Assembly: GCA_900551985.1 (NCBI GenBank)
Contig: URYG01000038.1
Span: forward strand, 1-18,720
Direction: 5' to 3'
DNA length: 18,720 nt
Source of the DNA: an uncultured Prevotella sp.
GTDB lineage: Bacteria; Bacteroidota; Bacteroidia; Bacteroidales; Bacteroidaceae
In this document: piece by piece, positions 8,523 through 14,789 of the stretch
Layout: every line of letters begins with the position of its first letter
Numbering within the stretch: the stretch's first letter is position 1
Made by a program: the position numbers and the translations under genes
Notes under the pieces: generated by a model
What the model saw: the letters and a program-made list of their open reading frames with translations, nothing else
Told to the model about the DNA's origin: nothing
The model's database searches: none

Positions 8523-9632
8523 TTATAGTTCTGATGAAACTTTCAGCTTGATTTGTATCTGCTTCTTATCCTTGTCGTAATGAACTTTGCTGGAAGTAAT
8601 GGTTGTTAGATATTGCTTCAGGGAATATGATTTTTTGCCTCCATAGCAACCTACCACCGTTCCGTCATTTCCAAAGAAGTTGTTTTCTTGCAACTTTTCT
8701 TTTGAAAAGTTTCTGATTTTATTGTCCCAATTACTATCTAAGCTTGAAGCATCAAAGTACATATCGTTTTGCACGGTTGCTCCATTGAATATTTCTCTTC
8801 CTTCTAATGGCTTATAGAATAGACAATTGGCGAAAGATGCGGATGATTTCGTTTCTGTATCTCTTGGGTCGTAGAGCCAATATCCTGCATTCCTGATTTC
8901 ATCCTGATTTTCGTCATTGTCTATAATGCAATTGATAAAGGTACCACGATATATAGGACAGAATGTATGATAAATCCCATTTTCATCATTGTAACCATAG
9001 GTTGATGGATTTATGGTACAATTGATGAATTGCCAAATGTTTTCATCATTACCAGCATAATTTTCAATGTTTAGGTTGCCAATTTGGCAGTTCCTTGATA
9101 TTGCTTTTTTCACATTGCCGGTGTAGTAATTGTTTCCATTAATATAGCATCTGTCGAATAGAATGCTCTTGATGACGGCATCTATGCTAAGGGCGTATCC
9201 ACATACCCTGCATTTCTTAAACACTACATTCTCTATGGAAGTTTGATATGTAAAAGAGATGTCCCCAAAATAAATACCTTCGAATAAACGTGCAGATAGC
9301 TTCGTGTTTTCCGGCAATTTAATAATGATTTTATTGTTGTAGTTGCTGCCATAACTGGTGCAATTCTGCCATCCATTGTCTGAATCAGCTCCAGAACCAA
9401 TGAAGGAAACTTTCTTATCTATCACGAAATCTCCTTCGAAGTAACCCAAGCTTAAGTATATAGTATCACCATCTACGGCAGCCTCCATAACACTTGCCAT
9501 TTGGTTATAGGCAAAGTCCGTAGTTTTCCCCTGGTGCGATAGGGTAATCGTACCTTTGAAGGAGGTATCTTGCGCTGCCATCTGCATTATGGACAGCACA
9601 AGCAGTGTTATAAAAATAGTAAATCGTTTCAT
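8523..9632 (-). CDS. Secreted beta-helix protein, paralogue 3
   Basis: 369 residues. The signal peptide is MKRFTIFITLLVLSIMQMAAQ. The N-terminal block (GTITLSHQGK, VMEAAVDGDTIYLSLGYFEGDF, KKVSFIGSGAD) closely matches paralogue 2, which points to duplication. The central region, roughly 110-290, has rungs such as NVVFKKCRVCG, SILFDRCYING, KAISRNCQIGN and WQFINCTINP. It is the longest of the three because of extra loops between rungs. The C-terminal block is NNFFGNDGTVVGCYGG-KKSYSL with Cys in place of the Ile/Tyr of its paralogues. It is first of the tight beta-helix/T9SS cluster; the gap to the BACON gene upstream is 100 bases, in which I see only a poor -7-like match (ATTATTTG near 9665-9672) and no terminator. 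Joint transcription with the PEGA unit is therefore likely but not certain. Confidence 0.85.
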   Translation of the reverse strand: MKRFTIFITLLVLSIMQMAAQDTSFKGTITLSHQGKTTDFAYNQMASVMEAAVDGDTIYLSLGYFEGDFVIDKKVSFIGSGADSDNGWQNCTSYGSNYNNKIIIKLPENTKLSARLFEGIYFGDISFTYQTSIENVVFKKCRVCGYALSIDAVIKSILFDRCYINGNNYYTGNVKKAISRNCQIGNLNIENYAGNDENIWQFINCTINPSTYGYNDENGIYHTFCPIYRGTFINCIIDNDENQDEIRNAGYWLYDPRDTETKSSASFANCLFYKPLEGREIFNGATVQNDMYFDASSLDSNWDNKIRNFSKEKLQENNFFGNDGTVVGCYGGKKSYSLKQYLTTITSSKVHYDKDKKQIQIKLKVSSEL

Positions 9633-9732
9633 ACTTTTATGTATTTATGATTTCTTTGTTAAATCAAATAATGTTTCATTTTTTCTCATATAAAGAGAAC
9701 TTGCGTTGAATTCCTGGAACCCAAACAACCTC

Positions 9733-10473
9733 TTAATATCCCGGCGTAGGATTATCTCCCGAATCCGGTGCACCACCCGAGGTGGTGAAGCTAATCACAT
9801 TGCTATACTCTGTACCCAAAGGACCTTTGGTGTAGAGTCTTGCAAAATAGGTGTTGCCGGCTCTCAGGTTTGTCAGCGTTGCAGATACAATGTCTTGGGT
9901 GGTGGCGGTAGTGCCTACCTTCAACACTGTTACCTTGTCATCGCTCATACTTGTGGTCGGCTCTCGCTCGGTGAGGGAATACACGACGCCATACTCCGAA
10001 ACGTTGAAGTCGGCATTGAACATACCTGATACGTCTGCCTGATATCTGCCTATGTTGCTGGCTTGTACCTTGGCAAAAGTAGTAGGAGAGGCGGCTGCCT
10101 GGTTAATCGTTACCGTTTGCTGATCCTTACCATACGTAAAAGTGACTATTGCTTCACGGGGTGAAGTAGTGGTATTGTCTTCCAGCGTCACAGTGAGCGT
10201 ACTGTTTGCTACGCCATTCGTTGCACTCAGATTCGCCCATGTTACATTGGCTGAGGCTCCCCATGCCGTGTTCGAAGTAATGGTAATGACCTGCGAACCA
10301 CCTTTGGCTGGCAAATCAACCACCGTAGGAGTCAGCGACATCGTCAGCGAAAGCTCCTCCGAGGCGAAGACATCCGTCTCCTCCTTGTCGGAACAGGAGG
10401 TGAGAGAGCCTAGAGGCAAAAGCAGGAGGCTTGCCAGGGCTAGGCTGTATATCGATAATTGTTTCTTCTTCAT
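9733..10473 (-). CDS. BACON / fibronectin-like surface lipoprotein
   Basis: 246 residues. The signal peptide ends in the lipobox L-T-S-C with the lipidated cysteine at residue 27, followed by SDKEETD. An acidic stretch right after the Cys is the known Bacteroidetes lipoprotein export signal, so display on the outer surface is likely. Residues about 44-125 are a BACON domain: VDLPAKGGSQVITITSNTAW, then W-x-x-L and the closing QQTVTINQAAA strand. Residues about 128-236 resemble a fibronectin type III-like domain (GVVYSLTEREPT, LRAGNTYFARLYTKGPLG, SNVISFTT). The tail is short and Gly/Pro/Asp-rich. The gene follows the PEGA gene by 50 bases and probably shares its promoter. BACON domains often bind carbohydrate or mucin, but ligand binding here is only inferred. 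Confidence 0.88.
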   Translation of the reverse strand: MKKKQLSIYSLALASLLLLPLGSLTSCSDKEETDVFASEELSLTMSLTPTVVDLPAKGGSQVITITSNTAWGASANVTWANLSATNGVANSTLTVTLEDNTTTSPREAIVTFTYGKDQQTVTINQAAASPTTFAKVQASNIGRYQADVSGMFNADFNVSEYGVVYSLTEREPTTSMSDDKVTVLKVGTTATTQDIVSATLTNLRAGNTYFARLYTKGPLGTEYSNVISFTTSGGAPDSGDNPTPGY

Positions 10474-10506
10474 ATACCTTATTATATTATATAATGTGAG
10501 GTTTGA

Positions 10507-10520
10507 TGATTATATAATCA
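10507..10520. repeat. 14 bp perfect palindrome between PEGA and BACON genes
   Basis: TGATTATATAATCA is perfectly self-complementary and lies 3 bases past the PEGA stop codon (10526-10524). It is AT-rich with no T-run, so it is a poor terminator. It could be a weak processing or binding site, or chance in AT-rich sequence. Confidence 0.35.
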
Positions 10521-10523
10521 ATC

Positions 10524-12035
10524 TTAGAAATTCACGATGATGCCGGCGTGAGCGTAGAAACCGCCCTCGGCAAAGCCACCTACATCCACAATGCTCTTGT
10601 AAGTTTCGCTCTTCTTGTTTGGAATGGCGAACTCCGGATTCAGCATCAGACAGAGATGAGGCACTGGAGCTATCAACAGCTTGGCTCCAACCGTGAACGA
10701 ACCGCAGTTGGCTCCGTCGCCATACTGACCGCTGCTGGATAAGGTCTGAGTCATATAACCAATCTGTGGGGTGAGTCCTACACGCATGCTGAGAGCAAAC
10801 TGGTAACCCAGCTTTACGCTGATGGTATTGAGCTTGTAGGTATCTACCTCCTGCTCTACGTTGGTCTCTTTAGCATACCAGTGTACCGGGTCGCTTTCTG
10901 CCAGTCCCATGGTGTAAGATGCCTGCACGTCAAAGTTGGAGATGCTGAAACCCAGGGTACCTGTTACACCCATGGTGCTTCCTCCGTAGGTGAAGGCAAC
11001 GCCAGCATAGATACCGCTCTTCTTGATGTAGGTGAGCGGCTTGAGCTTGATGGTATCGTTGAGCTCGCCGTCGCGAGGAATATCATAAGTGCGGGTGATG
11101 CTTCGGTAACCTTCGTGCTTGTAGGTGATTTCGTTCTTGCCGATAGGCAGTTTGGCGAAACCGTTCTCCGAGAGCAGCTTGGTGTCGCTGTACATACCTA
11201 CCTGCTTAGGAGTGGTAAGTACGGTGAGGGAACCGGTGTATGGGATAGGGGCTTTCACCTCTACGGTCTTGTCGCTCTTGCCTTCCACTTCGAAAGAGGT
11301 GGTCTGGCTCTCGCAGTTCTGCTTGCGGGTTTCCACTACGTAGGTACCTGCCTTCAGGCGCTGGTACCAGGAACCGATACCCACCTTCTTGCCATCAAAA
11401 TAGATGTCTGCACCATCAGCCACGGTTACGTTCACGGTGCCATAAAGCTCATTCTCATCTTTCATCTGCAGGGAGAGGAACTTGTCTCCATCCTTGGTGA
11501 TGTTGATGTTCTCATCATAGTACATGTTACCGTTGCGGGCGGTGATGTGGTGGATTCCGTAGGTAAGATAGACGGTTTGAGGGGACTTGCCCACATTCTC
11601 GTCATCTACGAAGATGCTCGAACCGGCTACGGAAGTCTCGATGGCAACATCCATACCCTCCAGGGTGAGCTGCATGGAGTAAGTGCGTGCGGCTTTGATT
11701 TCAGAAGGATAATAAAACTCGCAGGCACCGAACTTAGGATGGCGGATGGTGATTTTCTGAGCACGCTCAGGAACATAGACCCACCACTGACCCGTCTTGT
11801 GCTCGGTGGTTACAATACCGTAGGAACCACCATCGAAGGCGAGATCATCGAGGTTGGTCTCGATTTTCAGCAAGGCAGCTGTCCTGCCGTTGTTGTCTTT
11901 CTTCAGAGTACCTTTGAGGTTGGCAGTCTGGTCGTACTGCTGATACTTGAAATCTCGTATCACCAGATTGTTTTGAGCCGACATTGCCACCGCTACAAAG
12001 GCGAAGAAGCAAAAGAGTAGAAGTCTTCTCATCAT
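10524..12035 (-). CDS. PEGA-repeat outer-membrane beta-barrel protein
   Basis: 503 residues from the ATG at 12035-12033. The frame extends up to 12077, but that upstream start would lie inside the predicted -7 box, and the start used here gives a clean signal peptide (MMRRLLLFCFFAFVAVAMSAQ). After a beta-rich N-terminal part come PEGA-type repeats: about 135-190 (ETSVAGSSIFVDDENVGKSP), about 200-260 (VTVADGADIYFDGKKVGIG) and a weaker one about 268-330 (LTVLTTPKQVGMYSD, ITYKHEGYRSI). The C-terminal 160 residues alternate aromatic and glycine strands (KSGIYAGVAFTYGG, VKLGYQFALSMRVGLTPQIGYM) and end in Phe (GIIVNF), as expected of an outer-membrane barrel inserted by BAM. The protein likely anchors a periplasmic PEGA stalk in the outer membrane. 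It is the first gene of the surface-protein unit and sits behind the TGAACCA promoter. Exact role unknown. Confidence 0.88.
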   Translation of the reverse strand: MMRRLLLFCFFAFVAVAMSAQNNLVIRDFKYQQYDQTANLKGTLKKDNNGRTAALLKIETNLDDLAFDGGSYGIVTTEHKTGQWWVYVPERAQKITIRHPKFGACEFYYPSEIKAARTYSMQLTLEGMDVAIETSVAGSSIFVDDENVGKSPQTVYLTYGIHHITARNGNMYYDENINITKDGDKFLSLQMKDENELYGTVNVTVADGADIYFDGKKVGIGSWYQRLKAGTYVVETRKQNCESQTTSFEVEGKSDKTVEVKAPIPYTGSLTVLTTPKQVGMYSDTKLLSENGFAKLPIGKNEITYKHEGYRSITRTYDIPRDGELNDTIKLKPLTYIKKSGIYAGVAFTYGGSTMGVTGTLGFSISNFDVQASYTMGLAESDPVHWYAKETNVEQEVDTYKLNTISVKLGYQFALSMRVGLTPQIGYMTQTLSSSGQYGDGANCGSFTVGAKLLIAPVPHLCLMLNPEFAIPNKKSETYKSIVDVGGFAEGGFYAHAGIIVNF

Positions 12036-12074
12036 ATCATCTGTGTTAGTTATTATTTCATTTACTTTTGTGGG

Positions 12075-12082
12075 CAAAATTA
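12075..12082 (-). promoter_or_regulatory. -7 box of the PEGA/beta-helix/T9SS unit
   Basis: The minus strand reads TAATTTTG, matching TAnnTTTG. The expected -33 position (12102-12105) reads AATG, not TTTG. The predicted transcript start lies about 35 bases before the ATG at 12035. Confidence 0.7.
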
Positions 12083-12104
12083 ACTAAAAAATATGAAAAT
12101 GCAT

Positions 12105-12121
12105 TGGTTCAAATTGGTTCA
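12105..12121 (-). promoter_or_regulatory. Direct-repeat operator, second copy of the 17-mer
   Basis: The minus strand reads TGAACCAATTTGAACCA, identical over 17 bp to 3275-3291. It again starts exactly 22 bases upstream of the -7 box. The sequence flanking the 17-mer differs between the two copies, so this is not simply a duplicated promoter. It also lies in the divergent region in front of the small gene at 12216. Confidence 0.78.
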
Positions 12122-12178
12122 ATTTAAAAAGATTGTGAAGAAATGCGGGAAAAAGAGAATGGGAACCGAAAAAATGTG

Positions 12179-12186
12179 TATCTTTG
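12179..12186 (+). promoter_or_regulatory. -7 box of promoter for the 189-residue gene
   Basis: TATCTTTG on the plus strand, 29 bases before the ATG at 12216. The -33 position at the 19 bp spacing shows no TTTG. A GGAACCG stretch at 12162-12168 weakly recalls a TGAACCA half-site but is not a match I would call. Confidence 0.6.
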
Positions 12187-12215
12187 CTGCATTAAATAAG
12201 TTAAAGATATGAGAT

Positions 12216-12785
12216 ATGACAGATAATTATAATCCTGATATTTTCGAGCAACTGAAGCTGGAGGTGGAAACCCTGGTGGGAAGGCCTATCAAGACCCCTA
12301 AAGACTTTGAGTTTCTTTCTTGTCAGATAGAGGGCTATACCCGGGAGACCATCTCGGTGAGTACCCTGAAGCGTATGTGGGGCTATGTGGCTTCCAACTG
12401 TAATCCGAGCAAGTATAATCTCAATTTGCTTTCCCGCATGGTGGGCTATCCTGACTGGGCTTCCTTTGTTGGTGGACAGGAGGGCTTGGCTTCCAGCCGC
12501 TTCTTCGTGAAGAGTAAGCTCATAGCGGATGCCCTGCAGAAGGGGGAGCAGGTAAGGTTGACCTGGTGCCCAGGCAGAGTGCTCACCATCATGTACCGTG
12601 GCAATGATAGCTTCGAGGTGGTGGAGAGTATCAACAGCAAGCTGGCAAAGGGGGATACCTTCACCTGTCCGCAGTTTGTTGAGGATCAACCGCTTTATCT
12701 TTCCAACCTCAGCCATCCCGGCATCCCGCTCTGCAACTATGTAGCAGGGCAGAATGGAGGAATCAAGTGGAATCTGGGGGGGTGA
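12216..12785 (+). CDS. Conserved Bacteroidetes protein with HTH-like N-terminal region
   Basis: 189 residues, no signal peptide or membrane segment, so cytoplasmic. Residues about 26-85 have a pattern I recognise from many Bacteroidetes proteins: T-P-K-D-F-E-x-L-S, then ISVSTLKRMWGY, then LNLLSRMVGYPDWASF. It reads as a small helical, possibly DNA-binding domain, since ST-L-K-R-x-W resembles a recognition helix. Residues about 95-189 are predicted mainly beta (VRLTWCPGRVLTIMYRG, FEVVESINSKLAKGDTF) and could be a sensor or oligomerisation part. It is transcribed divergently from the PEGA unit, from the intergenic region that holds the TGAACCA repeat. It converges on the Na/Pi gene through a shared terminator. 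A regulator of the neighbouring envelope unit is an attractive guess, but no experiment or clear family assignment supports it here. Confidence 0.8.
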   Translation: MTDNYNPDIFEQLKLEVETLVGRPIKTPKDFEFLSCQIEGYTRETISVSTLKRMWGYVASNCNPSKYNLNLLSRMVGYPDWASFVGGQEGLASSRFFVKSKLIADALQKGEQVRLTWCPGRVLTIMYRGNDSFEVVESINSKLAKGDTFTCPQFVEDQPLYLSNLSHPGIPLCNYVAGQNGGIKWNLGG

Positions 12786-12820
12786 TTTTGGACCTTCCAG
12801 AAACATAAAGACAAAAAATC

Positions 12821-12858
12821 AAAAAGCTTGGAATCACGATTGCGATTCCAAGCTTTTT
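12821..12858. terminator. Bidirectional terminator between convergent genes
   Basis: A perfect 15 bp stem pairs 12821-12835 (aaaaagcttggaatc) with 12844-12858 around an 8-base loop. The A-run on one side and T-run on the other (ctttttt) give a U-tract in both directions. It serves the gene ending at 12785 and, 50 bases past its stop, the Na/Pi gene ending at 12909. Confidence 0.88.
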
Positions 12859-12866
12859 TCAATAAA

Positions 12867-12921
12867 TTCATTGGGGGTTAGCCTCATGCAGCTCATTTCA
12901 TTGAGGGCTTAAGCCTCATGC
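12867..12921. repeat. Degenerate tandem duplication at the 3' end of the Na/Pi gene
   Basis: The pattern ttcattg-ggg-tta-gcctcatgc occurs at 12867-12889 and again at 12897-12921, offset by 30-32 bases. The second copy covers the last codons (H-E-A) and stop of the Na/Pi gene; the first lies just beyond it. This looks like a small replication-slippage duplication of the gene end. Confidence 0.5.
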
Positions 12922-14618
12922 TGTCTTACGCCCATACGAGCCTCTACTACGTTTACCACGTAGTCGCCGAGCTTTTCGCATTCCTGGATGATATCCATGT
13001 ACATGGTACCGATGGCGTAAGTGTAGAGATGATTGTTTACATCGTTGATGTTCTGGCTCTTCAACTGATTGCGATAGTTGTTGATCTCGTTCTCGATGTT
13101 GAAAGAGAGGTTGGCATCATTATCTACCTTATGACCCACCAGGGTGATGTTCATCTGGGTGAGGGCATTATCTGTAAGCTCCATCATCTGGTGCATGTGC
13201 TCATACTGAGAAGGAATGAAGTCTTCCTTGCCACGGATGCGGCGGTTGAGGGTGCGGGCAATGTTGAAACAGCTGTCGCCGATACTCTCAATCTCTGAAA
13301 TCTCACGCAGCATGGCGCGGATCTTCGCCTTGGTCTCATCAGAAAGATGAGAATCGCTCACCTGGTCGAGATACTTCGCAATCTCAATCTCCATGTTGTC
13401 GGAGATTCCCTCGTATTTCTCGATACGGGTATAGAGTTTGATAAACTTGTCGTCGTTGGTCTCGCCCAGGAGCTCCTTCACCATACCGAACATACGCTGG
13501 ATGCGCTCGGCGAAGCAGTGAATCTCCTTCTGAGCCTCGAGCACGGAGATTTCCGGAGTCTTCATGATACCACTCTGGATGAAACGCAGACGGAAATCAT
13601 CCTCGTCGGCATTCTTCTTAGGACGGATAATCTTGCATACCAGCTTCTCTATCTGTGGGATAAACCATACCAGGATAAAGGTATTGGAGAGGTTGAAGGT
13701 GGTATGGAAGGCGGCGAGCACGAACGACAGCTTCGCAGCATTGGCTACGAAGTGAGGATCAGTCTTCTCCATGGCATCGTCGAAACCTACCCAGCCGCAA
13801 ACCAGATGGATGAACGGACGGAATACGCAGAGTATCCACAGCACACCGAAGATGTTGAACACCATGTGCGCCATCGCCGCTCTTCGCGCCTGCGTATTGG
13901 CGGTGAGTGCTGCTACGTTGGAAGTTACGGTGGTACCGATGTTCTCACCCATTACGAGCGCAATGCCCTGATAGATAGGCAGTACGCCGGTAGAACAGAG
14001 AATCATCGTAATCGCCATGACGGCTGCCGAACTTTGCACACACATGGTCAGGATACTACCAATGATCAGGAAGGTGATGGTAGTCTGGAAACTGTGAGGG
14101 TCGAAGCTGGAGAAGAACTCCAGAACCGGCTGGTTATGAGCCAGATCCATGTCGATACCGGTTTGGCGAAGTGTACCCAAGCCGAGGAACATAAAGGAGA
14201 TACCGAAGATGAAGTCGCCTATGATCTTGCGCTTCTTGCTATAGATGAGGATGATGGCGATGAAGAACGCCGGCCACACAAAGTCGGTGATGTTGAACGA
14301 GAATCCTGCACTCATGATCCAGGCGGTGAGCGTGGTACCGATATTGGCACCCATGATAACCGAAATGGCCTGGGCAAGGGTGAGGAGACCGGCATTTACG
14401 AATGATACCGTCATCACTGTCGTAGCAGTAGAAGACTGTACGGCAGCCGTGATGAGCGTACCCGAGAGTATGCCCGTCAAACGATTGGTGGTCATAGTTC
14501 CTAACACATGGCGGAGCTGTGGTCCTGCCATCTTCTGCAAACTGTCGCTCATGGTCTTCATACCAAACATCAGTAAGGCGAGTGCTCCGATAAGCCTAAA
14601 AAATATCCAAATCGACAT
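12909..14618 (-). CDS. Na/Pi-cotransporter family protein with PhoU-like tail
   Basis: 569 residues. The N-terminal 330 residues are an inner-membrane transporter of the NptA / type II Na+-phosphate cotransporter family, with the two inverted repeats typical of it. The first has Q61-SSTATT and G90-ANIGTT; the second has Q195-SSAAVM and G224-ENIGTT. These QSS motifs form the substrate/sodium site in the family. Hydrophobic segments run from the very N-terminus (IFFRLIGALALLMFG) to about residue 330. Residues about 355-560 are a cytoplasmic helical PhoU-like domain (AQKEIHCFAERIQRMF, EIESIGDSCFNIARTLNRR, ECEKLGDYVVNVVEAR), usual in bacterial members. Likely role: sodium-coupled phosphate transport. 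The gene is complete, diverges from the nucleoside kinase gene, and has no other phosphate gene beside it. I see no convincing -33/-7 pair; a near match TAAACTTG lies around 14653-14660 on the minus strand. Confidence 0.92.
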   Translation of the reverse strand: MSIWIFFRLIGALALLMFGMKTMSDSLQKMAGPQLRHVLGTMTTNRLTGILSGTLITAAVQSSTATTVMTVSFVNAGLLTLAQAISVIMGANIGTTLTAWIMSAGFSFNITDFVWPAFFIAIILIYSKKRKIIGDFIFGISFMFLGLGTLRQTGIDMDLAHNQPVLEFFSSFDPHSFQTTITFLIIGSILTMCVQSSAAVMAITMILCSTGVLPIYQGIALVMGENIGTTVTSNVAALTANTQARRAAMAHMVFNIFGVLWILCVFRPFIHLVCGWVGFDDAMEKTDPHFVANAAKLSFVLAAFHTTFNLSNTFILVWFIPQIEKLVCKIIRPKKNADEDDFRLRFIQSGIMKTPEISVLEAQKEIHCFAERIQRMFGMVKELLGETNDDKFIKLYTRIEKYEGISDNMEIEIAKYLDQVSDSHLSDETKAKIRAMLREISEIESIGDSCFNIARTLNRRIRGKEDFIPSQYEHMHQMMELTDNALTQMNITLVGHKVDNDANLSFNIENEINNYRNQLKSQNINDVNNHLYTYAIGTMYMDIIQECEKLGDYVVNVVEARMGVRQHEA

Positions 14619-14697
14619 ATTATAACTTAATTAATGTTGTCAAAATCATCAAGTTTACGTTTTTTTTCGTAACTTTACGCTCTGTAAGCAATGCTCC

Positions 14698-14748
14698 GCT
14701 TGAGGGCTTGCTCAGGCCCGGTGAACGTCCTCCTGGGAGGTCTTCGTT
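14698..14748. other. GC-rich pair of hairpins in divergent intergenic region
   Basis: Hairpin 1 pairs gcttgag (14698-14704) with ctcaggc (14711-14717), including one G-U pair. Hairpin 2 pairs cctcc/ggagg (14729-14733, 14736-14740), extended by aacg/cgtt (14724-14727, 14745-14748). The block is clearly GC-richer than the rest of the 171-base spacer. It could be a structured leader of either divergent gene or a site for a regulator. No riboswitch family is recognised. Confidence 0.4.
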
Positions 14749-14762
14749 AGGCTGTAGATTAT

Positions 14763-14770
14763 TAACTTTG
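14763..14770 (+). promoter_or_regulatory. Possible -7 box for the nucleoside kinase gene
   Basis: TAACTTTG, a full TAnnTTTG match, ends 19 bases before the ATG at 14790. The tetramer at the -33 position is GTCT, so the match is one-sided. A second near match, TAACTTTA at 14670-14677, would instead place the hairpin block inside the transcript. Confidence 0.5.
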
Positions 14771-14789
14771 TAACATAGTTTTAACACAA

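Noticed and set aside
6457..9632. Calling the three beta-helix proteins pectate lyases
   Set aside because: Only the fold pattern is seen; no conserved Asp/Arg/Lys catalytic and calcium-binding cluster could be identified, so enzymatic naming is not supported.
10881..12020. 379-codon plus-strand frame over the PEGA gene
   Set aside because: Shadow frame: the minus strand gives a signal peptide, PEGA repeats and a beta-barrel, while this product shows no domain or start context.
3328..12035. Polysaccharide utilisation locus
   Set aside because: No SusC-like TonB transporter, SusD-like lipoprotein, glycoside hydrolase or hybrid regulator is present; BACON and hexosaminidase-tail-like domains alone are not enough.
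12201..12806. 201-codon frame antisense to the HTH-like gene
   Set aside because: It covers the sense gene almost exactly and runs across its promoter; the sense strand has a promoter box and a recognisable conserved N-terminus.
13347..14405. 352-codon plus-strand frame over the Na/Pi gene
   Set aside because: The minus strand encodes both QSS motifs and the PhoU-like tail; the plus frame is low-complexity with many charged residues and no family.
12105..14618. Phosphate (Pho-box) regulation linking the TGAACCA repeat to the Na/Pi gene
   Set aside because: The geometry recalls a Pho box, but the sequence differs and the repeat sits before envelope genes, not before the phosphate transporter.
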